Source of the DNA: CAKZQX01 sp034436755
Lineage (GTDB): Bacteria; Chloroflexota; Chloroflexia; Chloroflexales; Chloroflexaceae
Assembly: GCA_034436755.1 (NCBI GenBank)
Contig: DAOTVB010000084.1
Span: 13,365-77,364, forward strand
Direction of reading: 5' to 3'
DNA length: 64,000 bases
Shown: piece after piece, positions 16,447-25,203 of the stretch
Layout: every line of letters begins with the position of its first letter
Numbering within the stretch: position 1 is the stretch's first letter
The notes under the pieces: model-generated
Told to the model about the DNA's origin: nothing
Seen by the model: only the letters and a program-made list of their open reading frames with translations
Databases searched by the model: none
Position numbers and translations under genes: made by a program

Positions 16447-17397
16447 TCACGACGCCAGGGCCGTATCGATGGGATAGGCAATATAGACCTGCTGGATCGC
16501 AGTATGGATCTGCGCACACTGGCGCTGAATGCTCTCCAGGTAGCTATGCATGCTACCATTCATAATCTCATCAACCTGACCATAATCCACCGCAGCCCGC
16601 AGACGGCCAATCAGGCGCTCAACGCGACCAGGATTCGGCATGCTGGTTGTGTTGGCAATCGACTGCAACGCCCCATACATCACCCCAACCGTAAACCGCA
16701 CTGAGCGCGGAAACTCGGCATTGAACAGTAAAAACTCAACTACCTGGTTAGAGCGTACATCCGCCGTGTAGACCTTGCAATAGGCTTCAAACGCTGTACA
16801 CGATTTCAACAGACCGATCCAGGCCAGGTAATCCGATGCCGACGAGGTATCGGGTAACAATGCCACAACATTGGCATCCAGCAGCACGGCGGTGGCGCCT
16901 GCCCGCTCAAGCGCCCGCCCCAGTTGAATAAACTGCCAGCCCTCACCATGATTCATGGTCGCATCAGTGATCCCCTGGAACAGGTGCGCGCTCTGCTTAA
17001 CGGTCTGGAAAAACTCGTGTGGCTCACACTTCCAGAACTCGCTTCGATTAGTATGCTTAACATGGAGAAAGAGTCGGTTCAGTTGCTCCCACATCTCGGA
17101 GCTAATCTGCTCCCGCACCTGGCGTGCATTCTCCCGCGCCGCCGCGATACAGGCCGCAATCGACGCACTGTTTTCCAGGTTGAAGGTCAACATATGCGTA
17201 ATGCTATAGGCATCGTAAGATCCGCCCGGCGGCGGGACACGCAGACTCGCCAGCAACCGCTCCCAGCGCCGGCCCGCCGTGTCGGGCGTCTGATCAAGCA
17301 TCTGATACAGATTCACATCGAGCAGACGCGCGGTATGCTCGGCCCGCTCCAGGTAGCGACTCATCCAGTAGAGACTATCGGCAACTCGACTTAGCAT
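16447..17397 (-). CDS. Alpha-E domain protein (DUF403)
   Basis: A 316-residue, mostly helical protein of the alpha-E family (PF04168). It opens with the diagnostic MLSRVADSLYWMSRYLERAEHTARLLDVN and carries LLFNAEFPRSVRFTVGVM near residue 230. The catalytic role is unknown. It lies 12 bp downstream of the ATP-grasp gene and 25 bp upstream of the transglutaminase gene, so co-transcription is very likely. Family knowledge links it consistently to circularly permuted ATP-grasp proteins. Confidence 0.9.
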   Translation of the reverse strand: MLSRVADSLYWMSRYLERAEHTARLLDVNLYQMLDQTPDTAGRRWERLLASLRVPPPGGSYDAYSITHMLTFNLENSASIAACIAAARENARQVREQISSEMWEQLNRLFLHVKHTNRSEFWKCEPHEFFQTVKQSAHLFQGITDATMNHGEGWQFIQLGRALERAGATAVLLDANVVALLPDTSSASDYLAWIGLLKSCTAFEAYCKVYTADVRSNQVVEFLLFNAEFPRSVRFTVGVMYGALQSIANTTSMPNPGRVERLIGRLRAAVDYGQVDEIMNGSMHSYLESIQRQCAQIHTAIQQVYIAYPIDTALAS

Positions 17398-17409
17398 TGC
17401 TTTCTGTGC

Positions 17410-18894
17410 TCACTTCTTCATGCTTACTTCCTGGGGCTGATCATAGAGCACCCAGGTATCCTTACTGCCCCCACCCTGCGACGAGTTCACCACCAGCGAC
17501 CCGCGCCGCAACGCAACCCGGGTCAACCCGCCCGGCACAATCGTCACCTTATCGCCATACAAAATATAGGGACGCAGATCAACATGGCGCGGCTCAACCT
17601 TGCCGTCAATAAAGCAGGGCGCCCGCGAGAACGAGAGCGTCGGCTGAGCGATATAGTTACGCGGATCGGCCAGAATCTGCTTGCGGAACGTGTCGCGCTG
17701 TTCGGCAGTGCTATGCGGACCGATCAGCATGCCATAGCCGCCCGACTCGCCCACCGCCTTGACCACCAGTTCCTCCAGATGCTCCAGCACATACTGCCGC
17801 TGTGAGGCATCCGAGAGCAGATAGGTCTCGACATTGGGCAGGATCGGCTCTTCGGCCAGGTAATACCGGATAATCGTCGGCACATAAGCATAGAGCGCTT
17901 TATCATCGGCAATCCCGGTGCCGACCGCATTGGCAAGCGCAATATTGCCCGCGCGGTAGGCATTCAGCAGGCCCGGCACCCCCAGCACCGTATCGGCCCG
18001 AAATGCCAGCGGATCGACAAAATCATCGTCGATGCGCCGATAGATCACATCAACCCGGCGCAATCCCGCTGTGGTGCGCATATACACAACATTATCGTGA
18101 ACCAGCAGATCGCGCCCTTCCACCAGTTCAATGCCCATCTGGCGCGCGAGGAAGGCATGCTCGAAGTAGGCCGAGTTATACACCCCCGGCGTGAGCAGCA
18201 CAATCCGCGGATCGGGGCGGTGGGGCGGTGAGAGTGCGCGCAACGTGGCAAGCAGCACCTGCCCATAGTGATCAATCGGGCGGATACCATAGTTAGCAAA
18301 CAGCCGGGGAAACGCATTCTTGATGACCTGCCGATTGGTCAGCATGTAGGAGACGCCGCTCGGTACCCGCAGGTTGTCCTCCAGCACACAGAATCGCCCA
18401 TCGGTCATGCGGATCAGGTCGGAACCAACCACCGCGATATAAATATCCTGGGGCACCCGCACACCGCGCATTTCACGGCGGAAATGGTGACAGGTATAGA
18501 TCAACTCGCGGGGCAACGTGCCATCGGCCAGGATATGCCCCTCGTGGTAGATATCCCGCAGAAACAGGTTAAGCGCCGTGATCCGCTGGGTCAACCCGCG
18601 TTCAATCGTCTCCCACTCGGCACTGGTCAGAATACGCGGCAGCAGATCATAGGGAAAAATCCGCTCCGTTCCCTCGTCGCCGCCGTAGACCGTAAAAGTA
18701 ATCCCCTGATTGAGGAAGGAGAGGTCAGCCGCATGCTGGCGCTGATCCAGATCAGCCGGTGATAACTCGATGAGCCGATCCTGGAGCGCGCGATACTGTT
18801 CGCGCGAGTGGCCCTCCGCGTCAAACATCTCATCATACGCGGCATCGAGTTGATACGATTCAAACAATGGTTGGCGTTGAAATACGCGCTGCAT
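17410..18894 (-). CDS. Circularly permuted ATP-grasp protein (DUF404/DUF407)
   Basis: A 494-residue member of the circularly permuted ATP-grasp type 2 family, predicted to form an amide or peptide bond using ATP. Visible signatures are FTVYGGDEGTERIFPYDLLPRI, the LEDNLRVPSGVSYML motif with likely metal and ATP ligands, and the C-terminal LVVNSSQGGGSKDTWVL. I choose ATG 18894 (MQRVFQRQPLFESY) rather than the farther upstream in-frame codon because homologues start near here. It is the first gene of the ATP-grasp / alpha-E / transglutaminase cassette. No substrate peptide gene is evident next to it. Confidence 0.9.
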   Translation of the reverse strand: MQRVFQRQPLFESYQLDAAYDEMFDAEGHSREQYRALQDRLIELSPADLDQRQHAADLSFLNQGITFTVYGGDEGTERIFPYDLLPRILTSAEWETIERGLTQRITALNLFLRDIYHEGHILADGTLPRELIYTCHHFRREMRGVRVPQDIYIAVVGSDLIRMTDGRFCVLEDNLRVPSGVSYMLTNRQVIKNAFPRLFANYGIRPIDHYGQVLLATLRALSPPHRPDPRIVLLTPGVYNSAYFEHAFLARQMGIELVEGRDLLVHDNVVYMRTTAGLRRVDVIYRRIDDDFVDPLAFRADTVLGVPGLLNAYRAGNIALANAVGTGIADDKALYAYVPTIIRYYLAEEPILPNVETYLLSDASQRQYVLEHLEELVVKAVGESGGYGMLIGPHSTAEQRDTFRKQILADPRNYIAQPTLSFSRAPCFIDGKVEPRHVDLRPYILYGDKVTIVPGGLTRVALRRGSLVVNSSQGGGSKDTWVLYDQPQEVSMKK

Positions 18895-19283
18895 AGGAGC
18901 ACCCCAAACGTCGTCTTCCTCCACACCAACGTGCCAGGAACACGACCTGATCTTGCTTCTACAAAACGTTAGCAATTGCAATTGGGGCAGCGCTGCCAGC
19001 GTACGGCATTGGAGACTTGCTCAATGTACCAATAGTACAAGGCAGGCCGCGATTCGTCAAATCAGGGTACAATAGTATGTTCAACCTGAAGGAGCAACCT
19101 GGCCGATGCCACACTGTCTGAGCGCCTGCTGGCACATCCGAGGATTCAGTTTTATAATCACCAGTTGCCCGCGCGCTGACATTGTGGGGAGTTGGTTCCG
19201 GTAAGGATGCACAGCAGCGCGTCCGCCATCCGTTCTGTTGCCGCAACGCCGTTGCGGGATAGGTATAGGATTGTGTAAGTTAC
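18895..19283. other. Non-coding divergent region between ATP-grasp and MscS genes
   Basis: No gene seen. It must hold the promoter of the ATP-grasp cassette. Weak boxes such as TACAAT words around 19070 exist, but none has a good partner. Confidence 0.4.
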
Positions 19284-19477
19284 AGGGGTTACGCGGTGCG
19301 CGTTCAAACGGGACGTTTGCTCTCGATAACGGCGTATTTCGCCTGCGGCAGCATGGTACTGTTTATTCTTTTTCACAAAAATGTTGCACAAGATGCAACA
19401 TTTTTGTGAAAAAGAATAGAATCTTCCGCCCTGCCGGAGGCGCAATTCCGTGCCGGGTCAATGACCGCGTAACTCCT
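19284..19477. repeat. Palindrome-core repeat, copy B (most complete)
   Basis: 194 bp from AGGGGTTACGCGGTGCGC to GACCGCGTAACTCCT, that is, imperfect terminal inverted repeats. It has the left module GCCTGCGGCAGCATGGTAC, a perfect 25-bp hairpin (arms 19364-19388 and 19394-19418, loop CAAGA), and the right module CTTCCGCCCTGCCGGAGGCG. It ends 31 bp before the mscS start, so it forms part of that gene's upstream region. Confidence 0.9.
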
Positions 19478-19508
19478 ATAAGGTACTGCAAGAGGAGCAT
19501 CATAACCA

Positions 19509-20603
19509 ATGATCGAAACAGCCGAGTCACTAAATCTGTTACGCTTTCTGGAGCCACTGGCCCTGGTTCTGGGGGCCGCACTGGTTGGCTTTATCGTTGA
19601 TCGGGTAGTCCTGGCCTTGCTGCACCTCTGGACACGGCGCACAAGCTGGCGTGCCGACGAGATTGTCGTCAATATTTTGCGCAACCGGATTGTGCTCTGG
19701 GCCATCCTGCTCGGCATTTTCCTGGCAACCACGCTATATGCTCCCGTTGGTGCGCGCTTTGTGCCGCTTGTCCGCCGCGCGGTCCTGGTTATCTTTGTCA
19801 TATCGATAACCCTGGCCTCCATCCGCGCCGCTATCGCCCTGGTCAACTCGTATAGCGCGGCCAGTGATGAACGTTCTTCCGCCCTGACGATTGTTGTCAA
19901 TATTATTCGTATTATTGCATTCAGCATTGCCCTGGCGATCATTTTCGACATCCTGGGTATTCCCGTTGCCCCGGCGGTGGCCGCCCTCGGTGTTGGTGGT
20001 CTGGCGATCTCGCTGGCGCTCCAGGAAACGCTGACCAATATCATTTCGGGCATCCTGATCATTCTCTCCCGGCAGATTCGCCCGGGTAACTATGTGCGCC
20101 TGAGTACCGGTCAGGAAGGCTATGTCGCCGATATTAACTGGCGCAACACGCAGATCCGTGAGTTGCCGAATAACCTGATTATTGTACCGAACTCAATAAT
20201 GACATCAACCATTCTGACCAATTACTATGATCCGAACAAGGAACTGGCGATCTTAATTGATGTTGGCGTCAGTTATGACAGCGACCTGGAGTTTGTTGAG
20301 CGCGTAACGATAGAAGTTGCCAAAGAGATTATGCAACAAGTACCGGGCGGCGTGGCCGAGTTTGATCCGTTCATTCGCTACAATACCTTTGGTGACTTCT
20401 TTATTAACTTTACCGTTATTCTACGCGGGAAGGAGTTTGTTGATCAATATATGATCAAGCATGAATTCGTCAAACGCCTCCACAAGCGCTACCGCCAGGA
20501 TGGGATTGAGATTCCCTTCCCCATCCGCACCCTGCATACGCGCGGCAACAATCACGCGTTGGTGACAAATTTACGACAAGATGAACAAAATGTTCAGGAA
20601 TAG
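19509..20603 (+). CDS. mscS: MscS-family mechanosensitive ion channel
   Basis: A 364-residue small-conductance channel that opens under membrane tension and relieves osmotic stress. Several hydrophobic helices fill residues 10-150. The pore-lining helix and following beta domain are clear: VAALGVGGLAISLALQETLTNIISGILIILSRQIRPGNYV. A cytoplasmic domain with NNLIIVPNSIMTSTILTNYY follows. Slightly longer than E. coli MscS because of extra N-terminal membrane segments. The AAGAGGAG ribosome site is about 11 nt upstream of ATG 19509. It appears monocistronic. Confidence 0.9.
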   Translation: MIETAESLNLLRFLEPLALVLGAALVGFIVDRVVLALLHLWTRRTSWRADEIVVNILRNRIVLWAILLGIFLATTLYAPVGARFVPLVRRAVLVIFVISITLASIRAAIALVNSYSAASDERSSALTIVVNIIRIIAFSIALAIIFDILGIPVAPAVAALGVGGLAISLALQETLTNIISGILIILSRQIRPGNYVRLSTGQEGYVADINWRNTQIRELPNNLIIVPNSIMTSTILTNYYDPNKELAILIDVGVSYDSDLEFVERVTIEVAKEIMQQVPGGVAEFDPFIRYNTFGDFFINFTVILRGKEFVDQYMIKHEFVKRLHKRYRQDGIEIPFPIRTLHTRGNNHALVTNLRQDEQNVQE

Positions 20604-20666
20604 GCTCCAGTTCCGGGTGTATACTTACCAGTTGAGTAGGAATGTGTTCAAAGAAAAGGAGTATGT

Positions 20667-22496
20667 GTGCATCGCATAAGATTCAAAGCCCTATGGCTTG
20701 CCTGTCTGCTGCTGTTCGCCGGAATTGCGCTGGCAGCGTGTAGCGAATTTACCGCAGAACAGAATGGTATGACGAATGCGCCCGCCGGTGAACCGGAAGG
20801 GATGGCCGCCGAAACCCCATCGCCCGACCAGGGGACAACCGCCGGCACTACCACCGAACCAATGACAACCACGCAGGTTGTCGCAACAGATGCCGGCGCG
20901 CGGATCGTCTTTGTCTCCAACCGTGCCGACAATCCCGACATTTTTGTGATAAATGCCGACGGCTCCGGCGCAACCAATCTGACCAATGACCCGGCCGTGG
21001 ATAGCGACCCGGTATGGGCCCCCGGTGGTAGTCGCATTGCCTTTATCTCCAACCGCGAGGATACCACTGACCTCTACATTATGAATGCCGATGGATCGAG
21101 GACAACCAATCTGACCAACAACGACGCCGTCGAGTCCGCGCCGACCTGGTCGCCGGACGGCACGCGCATCGCCTATGTCACCACCGATGAAGCAGGCGAC
21201 ACAACGCTTGCGATTATTCAGATTGAAGGTGCCGAGATAACCGAGATGCCGGTTGACCTGGAAGCGCTCGGGACACCGGCGTGGGCTCCCAACAGTCCCC
21301 GGATTGCCTTCTCGGCCTCGGCGGAGGGCAACCGCGACATCTATGCGATCAACACCGATGGCTCCAGCCTGGCGCAACTGACGAGCGATCCGGCGGAGGA
21401 TACCATGCCGGCCTGGTCGCCGGACGGGAGCCAGATTGCCTTCTCCTCTAACCGCGACGGTGATATCGATATTTTTGTGATGAACAGCGATGGAGCCGGA
21501 CAGACGCGCCTGACCGAAGCACCGGCAGCCGACGAGTGGCCGACCTGGTCCACCCAGGGCACACAGATTGCCTTCTCCTCCAACCGCGACGGCAACGCGG
21601 AGATCTATGTGATGAATGCCGACGGGAGTGAGGCAACCAACCTGACGCAAGTACCCGCCAGCGATACCCAGCCTGACTGGATACCGCCCCAACCGGCGGA
21701 GAAGCGCGTGGCCTTCACTTCGCGGCGCGATAATATCCTCTCGGTTGATATCTTCGCCGTCAATATTAACGGCGCAAACCTGGCTAACCTGACCTCCAGC
21801 CCGGCAACCGATACCCACCCGGCCTGGTCCCCCGACGGCAGTGCATTGGCCTTTTCCTCGAACCGGAACAACAACGACGACATCTTTATCCTGGATATCG
21901 GCGGGGGCGAGCCGCGCAGCCTGACCAATGACGCTGCTGTCGATCTGCATCCTGACTGGCACCCGGACGGCACCCGCCTCGGCTTTGAGTCGCGCCGCAC
22001 AGGAAACTGGGATATTTTCATGATCAACCAGGATGGTACCGGACTGATCAACCTGACCAACCACCCGGCCAATGACGGCAACATCGCCTGGTCGCCCAAT
22101 GGCGAGCGGATGGCCTTTGTCTCGGATCGGGACGGCAACTTTGAGATCTATGTGATGAATGCCGATGGTTCAGAGTTGACCCGCCTGACGAACAATCCCG
22201 CGGCCGATGTCTTCCCGGACTGGTCCCCGGACGGCAACCAACTGGTCTTCCGCTCCGACCGGGACGGCAATAACGAGATCTACATTATGAACGCTGATGG
22301 TACCAACCCGGTTAACATCAGCGATAACCCGGACGCCGATGAACACCCGACCTGGTCATCCGACGGCACGCAGATCTCCTTCGCATCCGATCGGGACGGC
22401 AACTTCGAGATCTACATCATCGACATCGACGGCACGAATCCCGTCCGGGTTACGGACAACCCGGCCGAAGACCAGTATCCGCACTGGCGGCCGTAA
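20667..22496 (+). CDS. Extracytoplasmic lipoprotein with PD40 (TolB-like) beta-propeller repeats
   Basis: A 609-residue exported lipoprotein. The signal ends in a lipobox LAAC (Cys near residue 25), then a Thr/Pro/Gly linker. About a dozen WD40-like PD40 repeats of 42-43 residues follow (NADGS..TNLTN.PA.D..P.WSPDG..IAF.SNRDGN.EIYVM), enough for one or two propellers. In Proteobacteria TolB is periplasmic and works with Tol-Pal; no tol genes are here, and Chloroflexota are generally regarded as lacking a typical outer membrane, so a binding or scaffold role on the cell surface is more likely. It starts at GTG 20667 just after AAAGGAG. The repeats are highly alike at DNA level, which can promote recombination. 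Confidence 0.88.
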   Translation: MHRIRFKALWLACLLLFAGIALAACSEFTAEQNGMTNAPAGEPEGMAAETPSPDQGTTAGTTTEPMTTTQVVATDAGARIVFVSNRADNPDIFVINADGSGATNLTNDPAVDSDPVWAPGGSRIAFISNREDTTDLYIMNADGSRTTNLTNNDAVESAPTWSPDGTRIAYVTTDEAGDTTLAIIQIEGAEITEMPVDLEALGTPAWAPNSPRIAFSASAEGNRDIYAINTDGSSLAQLTSDPAEDTMPAWSPDGSQIAFSSNRDGDIDIFVMNSDGAGQTRLTEAPAADEWPTWSTQGTQIAFSSNRDGNAEIYVMNADGSEATNLTQVPASDTQPDWIPPQPAEKRVAFTSRRDNILSVDIFAVNINGANLANLTSSPATDTHPAWSPDGSALAFSSNRNNNDDIFILDIGGGEPRSLTNDAAVDLHPDWHPDGTRLGFESRRTGNWDIFMINQDGTGLINLTNHPANDGNIAWSPNGERMAFVSDRDGNFEIYVMNADGSELTRLTNNPAADVFPDWSPDGNQLVFRSDRDGNNEIYIMNADGTNPVNISDNPDADEHPTWSSDGTQISFASDRDGNFEIYIIDIDGTNPVRVTDNPAEDQYPHWRP

Positions 22497-22532
22497 GCGG
22501 CCAGGTTCACAACAAAGCCGGCGTAGGCGGGC

Positions 22533-22571
22533 TCTGGCTGATCGGGGTTCATACAAGCCCGATCAGCCAGA
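22533..22571. terminator. Terminator-like hairpin after the PD40 lipoprotein gene
   Basis: Perfect 14-bp stem: TCTGGCTGATCGGG (22533-22546) and its complement (22558-22571), 11-nt loop, 36 bp after the stop. No T tract, so it may be a stabiliser or a factor-dependent site. Confidence 0.6.
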
Positions 22572-22593
22572 ATGCAACTACCTGCCGGGAAGA

Positions 22594-22950
22594 TGGTACA
22601 ATAGCAGGAAGCTGGAGACGCATACTCACCGTGTAGTTGTAGCAGACCACCAGGTCACTGTACAGGCAAGAACATATCCGTTTTTCTATAATCCCATGTG
22701 GAGCCGCTTTGGTGATGCAACACCAGGATCACCAGGAACGTACTACTATCACCGTGCAGAGCACAATACCTTTTTCTGGAATATGTTTGATCAGGTGTTG
22801 GTACGGCCCGGTTTACTGAACAGCTTCAGATCTGAAGATGTAGAGATTGTGCATACTGACGGCAGCACATCGCTCTTATCATCGCAAGGTTTCCCAGATG
22901 TAGAACATAACTCTGATCACCTGCCATTGTTATTTCGCCTACAATTGTAG
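22594..22950 (+). pseudogene. C-terminal remnant of an endonuclease/exonuclease/phosphatase family protein
   Basis: The frame ending at TAG 22950 encodes only the C-terminal third of an EEP-fold protein: FYNPMWSRFGD, PGTYYYHRAEHNTFFWNMFDQ, VLVRPGLL, TSSLLS-like STSLLSSQGFPD, and the terminal NSDHLPLLFRLQL that carries the conserved catalytic Asp-His. The N-terminal metal-binding part is absent. Upstream of about 22600 the frame is unrelated DNA next to the PD40 gene. It is therefore a deletion remnant and not expected to be active. Its stop lies 15 bp from the next gene, which suggests the two were once an operon. Confidence 0.7.
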
Positions 22951-22965
22951 CAAGGAGCTATCCAG

Positions 22966-23451
22966 ATGACTGATCTCTGGCCCGATGATATAGCTGTTAC
23001 AACTGCCCGTTCACCCGTTTCCATTCTGCGCGAACAGGCAGCAATCCTCGGAAAAAAGATCCGTAATCTGGTTGAGGCAACGGTGATGGCACAAGATGTT
23101 GGTGATCCGACAACAAAGAAGCCAGGGATTTTCACCTATTCATTTTACCTGGTAGCGCCTGCTCTACACAACTATCACTACCGACTTTTCTCCATAACCC
23201 ACGATATTGAACTTTATCCCGTAACGTTCCTGTTGGATTGCGAGGTAGCAAATCAGATTCTAAATACAGAGACAGCGGAAAGCTGGGTACAGGTAAAAGC
23301 AGAATCAGAAGAAGATTTGATCCGTGTGCTAAAAAGCATATTCAACGCAAACAAAACCCGGCAGGTTATCCAGGCAATGCTGGCGCAGACCACCAGTTTT
23401 ACTAATGACGACACGGCAGTCTCTATGCCGGAAACAGCAGCAGCAGCATAA
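22966..23451 (+). CDS. Hypothetical protein, former partner of the truncated EEP nuclease
   Basis: A 161-residue protein with no family I recognise. It has mixed alpha/beta composition, no membrane segment or signal, a central hydrophobic strand region (IFTYSFYLVAPALHNYHYRLFSITHDIELYPVTFLLDCEV) and an Ala-rich end. ATG 22966 follows an AAGGAG site with good spacing. A+T content is higher than in the neighbouring genes, as in the adjacent nuclease remnant, suggesting both came in together. An immunity or accessory role to the lost nuclease is speculation. Confidence 0.65.
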   Translation: MTDLWPDDIAVTTARSPVSILREQAAILGKKIRNLVEATVMAQDVGDPTTKKPGIFTYSFYLVAPALHNYHYRLFSITHDIELYPVTFLLDCEVANQILNTETAESWVQVKAESEEDLIRVLKSIFNANKTRQVIQAMLAQTTSFTNDDTAVSMPETAAAA

Positions 23452-23929
23452 TTTCTGCCAGCGAGAGAACGTTCAACCAGGAAACCGGCACGGATCTGCT
23501 GCATACCACACAGCACAACCAGACTATAGGAAGAACAGACAAACACCGGACAGAGAACAAACCGGTTGTTCGATAACCGAGCACCAGAGACGTTTTGTTC
23601 TGTGTTTCTTTGTTCTCTGTTCTTTGTACCTCCGCCGTGTTACTCCCGCGTAACCCTACCCGCTACACTGTTAAGTGAGATCGCTGAACATCGTCCCTAG
23701 CGTGATTGGTGTGATCTCCTTACTCGTTGTCAGCATCAGGCTTCAGTACCAAACCCAGGCACAAAGGCCGCTGCGCTGCACCAGCGGCCTTTGTGTTACC
23801 CGCAATCCCGCTGGAGCGTTCCCCGCCAGAAACTATGCGCATAGATACATCCAACCAACTCACTGGAACCGTGTTGCGTATCTGCGGTGATGCGTATAAC
23901 CCCGGCATAGCAAGTGAAAGGAACATACA
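23452..23929. other. Non-coding spacer with TTGTTCT words and one hairpin
   Basis: No convincing gene. It holds TTTGTTCTCTGTTCTTT words near 23600, a CCGCGTAAC-like relic of the repeat-family end near 23650, and the hairpin at 23760-23795. Confidence 0.5.
23760..23795. terminator. Hairpin, terminator-like
   Basis: CACAAAGGCCGCT (23760-23772) pairs perfectly with AGCGGCCTTTGTG (23783-23795) around a 10-nt loop. Only a TT follows, so termination is possible but unproven. Confidence 0.5.
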
Positions 23930-24154
23930 ATGAATCTCGTACGGCTTGGCGATACCGTGATTAACCTCGATCTGGTGACGGATGCTTCCTACATCCCCAA
24001 CCGGGGCGTGCAGGTCACATTTGCCGCACCTGGACTGAATAACTATGAGAAGCCGTTTGCCCGCCAGATCTTCTTCGAAGGCGAGCGGGCCGAGTCGCTC
24101 TGGCGCTACCTGATCAAGCGGGGGATGTCTACCGATCTGACCCCACAGGAGTAG
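23930..24154 (+). CDS. Small hypothetical protein (74 aa)
   Basis: Starts at ATG 23930 after AAAGGA and encodes MNLVRLGDTVINLDLVTDASY, a pattern of beta strands, then an acidic amphipathic helix (GERAESLWRYLIKRG). Codon usage fits the genome. Sequence such as FEGERAESLWRYL resembles small conserved proteins seen in Chloroflexota, but I cannot name a family. Probably a cytoplasmic single-domain protein. No operon partner within 150 bp. Confidence 0.65.
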   Translation: MNLVRLGDTVINLDLVTDASYIPNRGVQVTFAAPGLNNYEKPFARQIFFEGERAESLWRYLIKRGMSTDLTPQE

Positions 24155-24223
24155 ACCAGATAACCGGGAGCGAGCGGGACAGGTCTGTTGCCGGTCCCAC
24201 CGCTCCTACAGCAACTCTACATG

Positions 24224-24298
24224 TGTCGTAGTGCCGCCTTCAGGCGGTTAACAGCGAATTCCCGAAGAACCAGTTCACAACCAATGCAGGATTGCTAC
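24224..24298. repeat. Dispersed 75-bp repeat with CCGCCT/AGGCGG hairpin, copy 2
   Basis: Second copy of the element at 9341-9414, same orientation, with CCGCCT-TC-AGGCGG core. It ends 13 bp before the next start codon. Confidence 0.8.
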
Positions 24299-24311
24299 AC
24301 CAGGTACAGCT

Positions 24312-24704
24312 ATGCAACATCCCCTGACCCTGACCCTACTCCCCGACACCTTTGCTGTCTGCCGGCTTGCTCCCATTGCGCCGATCCCCGCGTGGGCCGA
24401 CGCCGGTCATTTCACCGCGATCACCCGCACTCCCGACGAACTCTCTATCGTCTGCCGGCAGAACCATGTTCCCGATGATATCACGGCAGAGCGGGACTGG
24501 CGCTGCCTCAAGGTTGCCGGTCCCCTCGACTTTGCCCTGACCGGTATTCTGGCGGCACTGGCGGCACCGCTGGCCCATGCCGGGATCTGCATTTTTGCGC
24601 TTTCGACCTACGCGACCGACTATCTGCTGGTGAAGGAAGTCAGCATAGCACAGGCGATGACGGTCCTACAGGATGCCGGGTGGATCGTACAGGGTGACAT
24701 CTGA
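24312..24704 (+). CDS. ACT-domain protein
   Basis: A 130-residue protein resembling the stand-alone ACT-type proteins (CASTOR-like/ACT_7). An N-terminal beta region (LTLTLLPDTFAVCRLAPIAPIPAW) and FTAITRTPDELSIVC match. A second half, LDFALTGILAALAAPLAHAGICIFALSTYATDYLLVKE, is the usual ligand-binding face. Proteins of this type are thought to bind small molecules such as amino acids. Length is normal. The start ATG 24312 has only a weak ribosome site and sits directly after a dispersed repeat. Confidence 0.85.
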   Translation: MQHPLTLTLLPDTFAVCRLAPIAPIPAWADAGHFTAITRTPDELSIVCRQNHVPDDITAERDWRCLKVAGPLDFALTGILAALAAPLAHAGICIFALSTYATDYLLVKEVSIAQAMTVLQDAGWIVQGDI

Positions 24705-24712
24705 ACGTATTA

Positions 24713-24872
24713 ACCTCTTAGGAGTTACGCAGTTGAAACGCCTGGTCAAGATAGACTGCATTGGAAAGCCATAAAACGGACCTCCTGGTTCGATTTAGAG
24801 TTTGGCTTTGTGATGCGCTAAAACGACAACGATAGCCGTTTTTGTTCCCCAACTGCGTAAGTCCTACCTCTT
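24713..24872. mobile_element. 146-bp MITE with 16-bp TIRs and 7-bp target duplication
   Basis: Left end AGGAGTTACGCAGTTG (24720-24735) and right end CAACTGCGTAAGTCCT (24850-24865) are complementary at 15 of 16 positions. Direct repeats ACCTCTT flank the element exactly (24713-24719 and 24866-24872). The interior is non-coding and A+T richer than its surroundings. The ends resemble those of the palindrome-core repeats, AGG-GTTACGCGG. Confidence 0.9.
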
Positions 24873-25203
24873 TCGCAACCGCGCCGCAGTGCCTACATCT
24901 CTGCGGCGCACCCCAATCGGCACTCCTCCGACTAAAGATGGAGAGGCGCGCTGTCATTTTTCACGGTCCCGTTCACGCCACACACTGAGGCAGCGGTCAG
25001 GGGTTTCTTTTACAATAAAGCTGTGATAAGCAGAATACAACCCTGTCGGCATCATTTTTGCTTGCCTGCCTACCCAACTGCCGACAGGTCGGTATGCTCC
25101 CGGATCACCCCGACGTTATCCATGATTCTCACTGCAACGTAGCGCGTGTAGCACCGGCTGGTTCATGGACCGGGTGTTCCCGGAGTTGATAGTACAACGC
25201 ACT
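24873..25203 (+). promoter_or_regulatory. Upstream region of the ABC transporter operon with a 9-bp stem
   Basis: No gene seen. CCTGTCGGC (25042-25050) and GCCGACAGG (25080-25088) are perfectly complementary and could form a leader stem. A bacitracin-type exporter operon often has a regulatory leader, but no specific motif is recognised. Confidence 0.35.
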
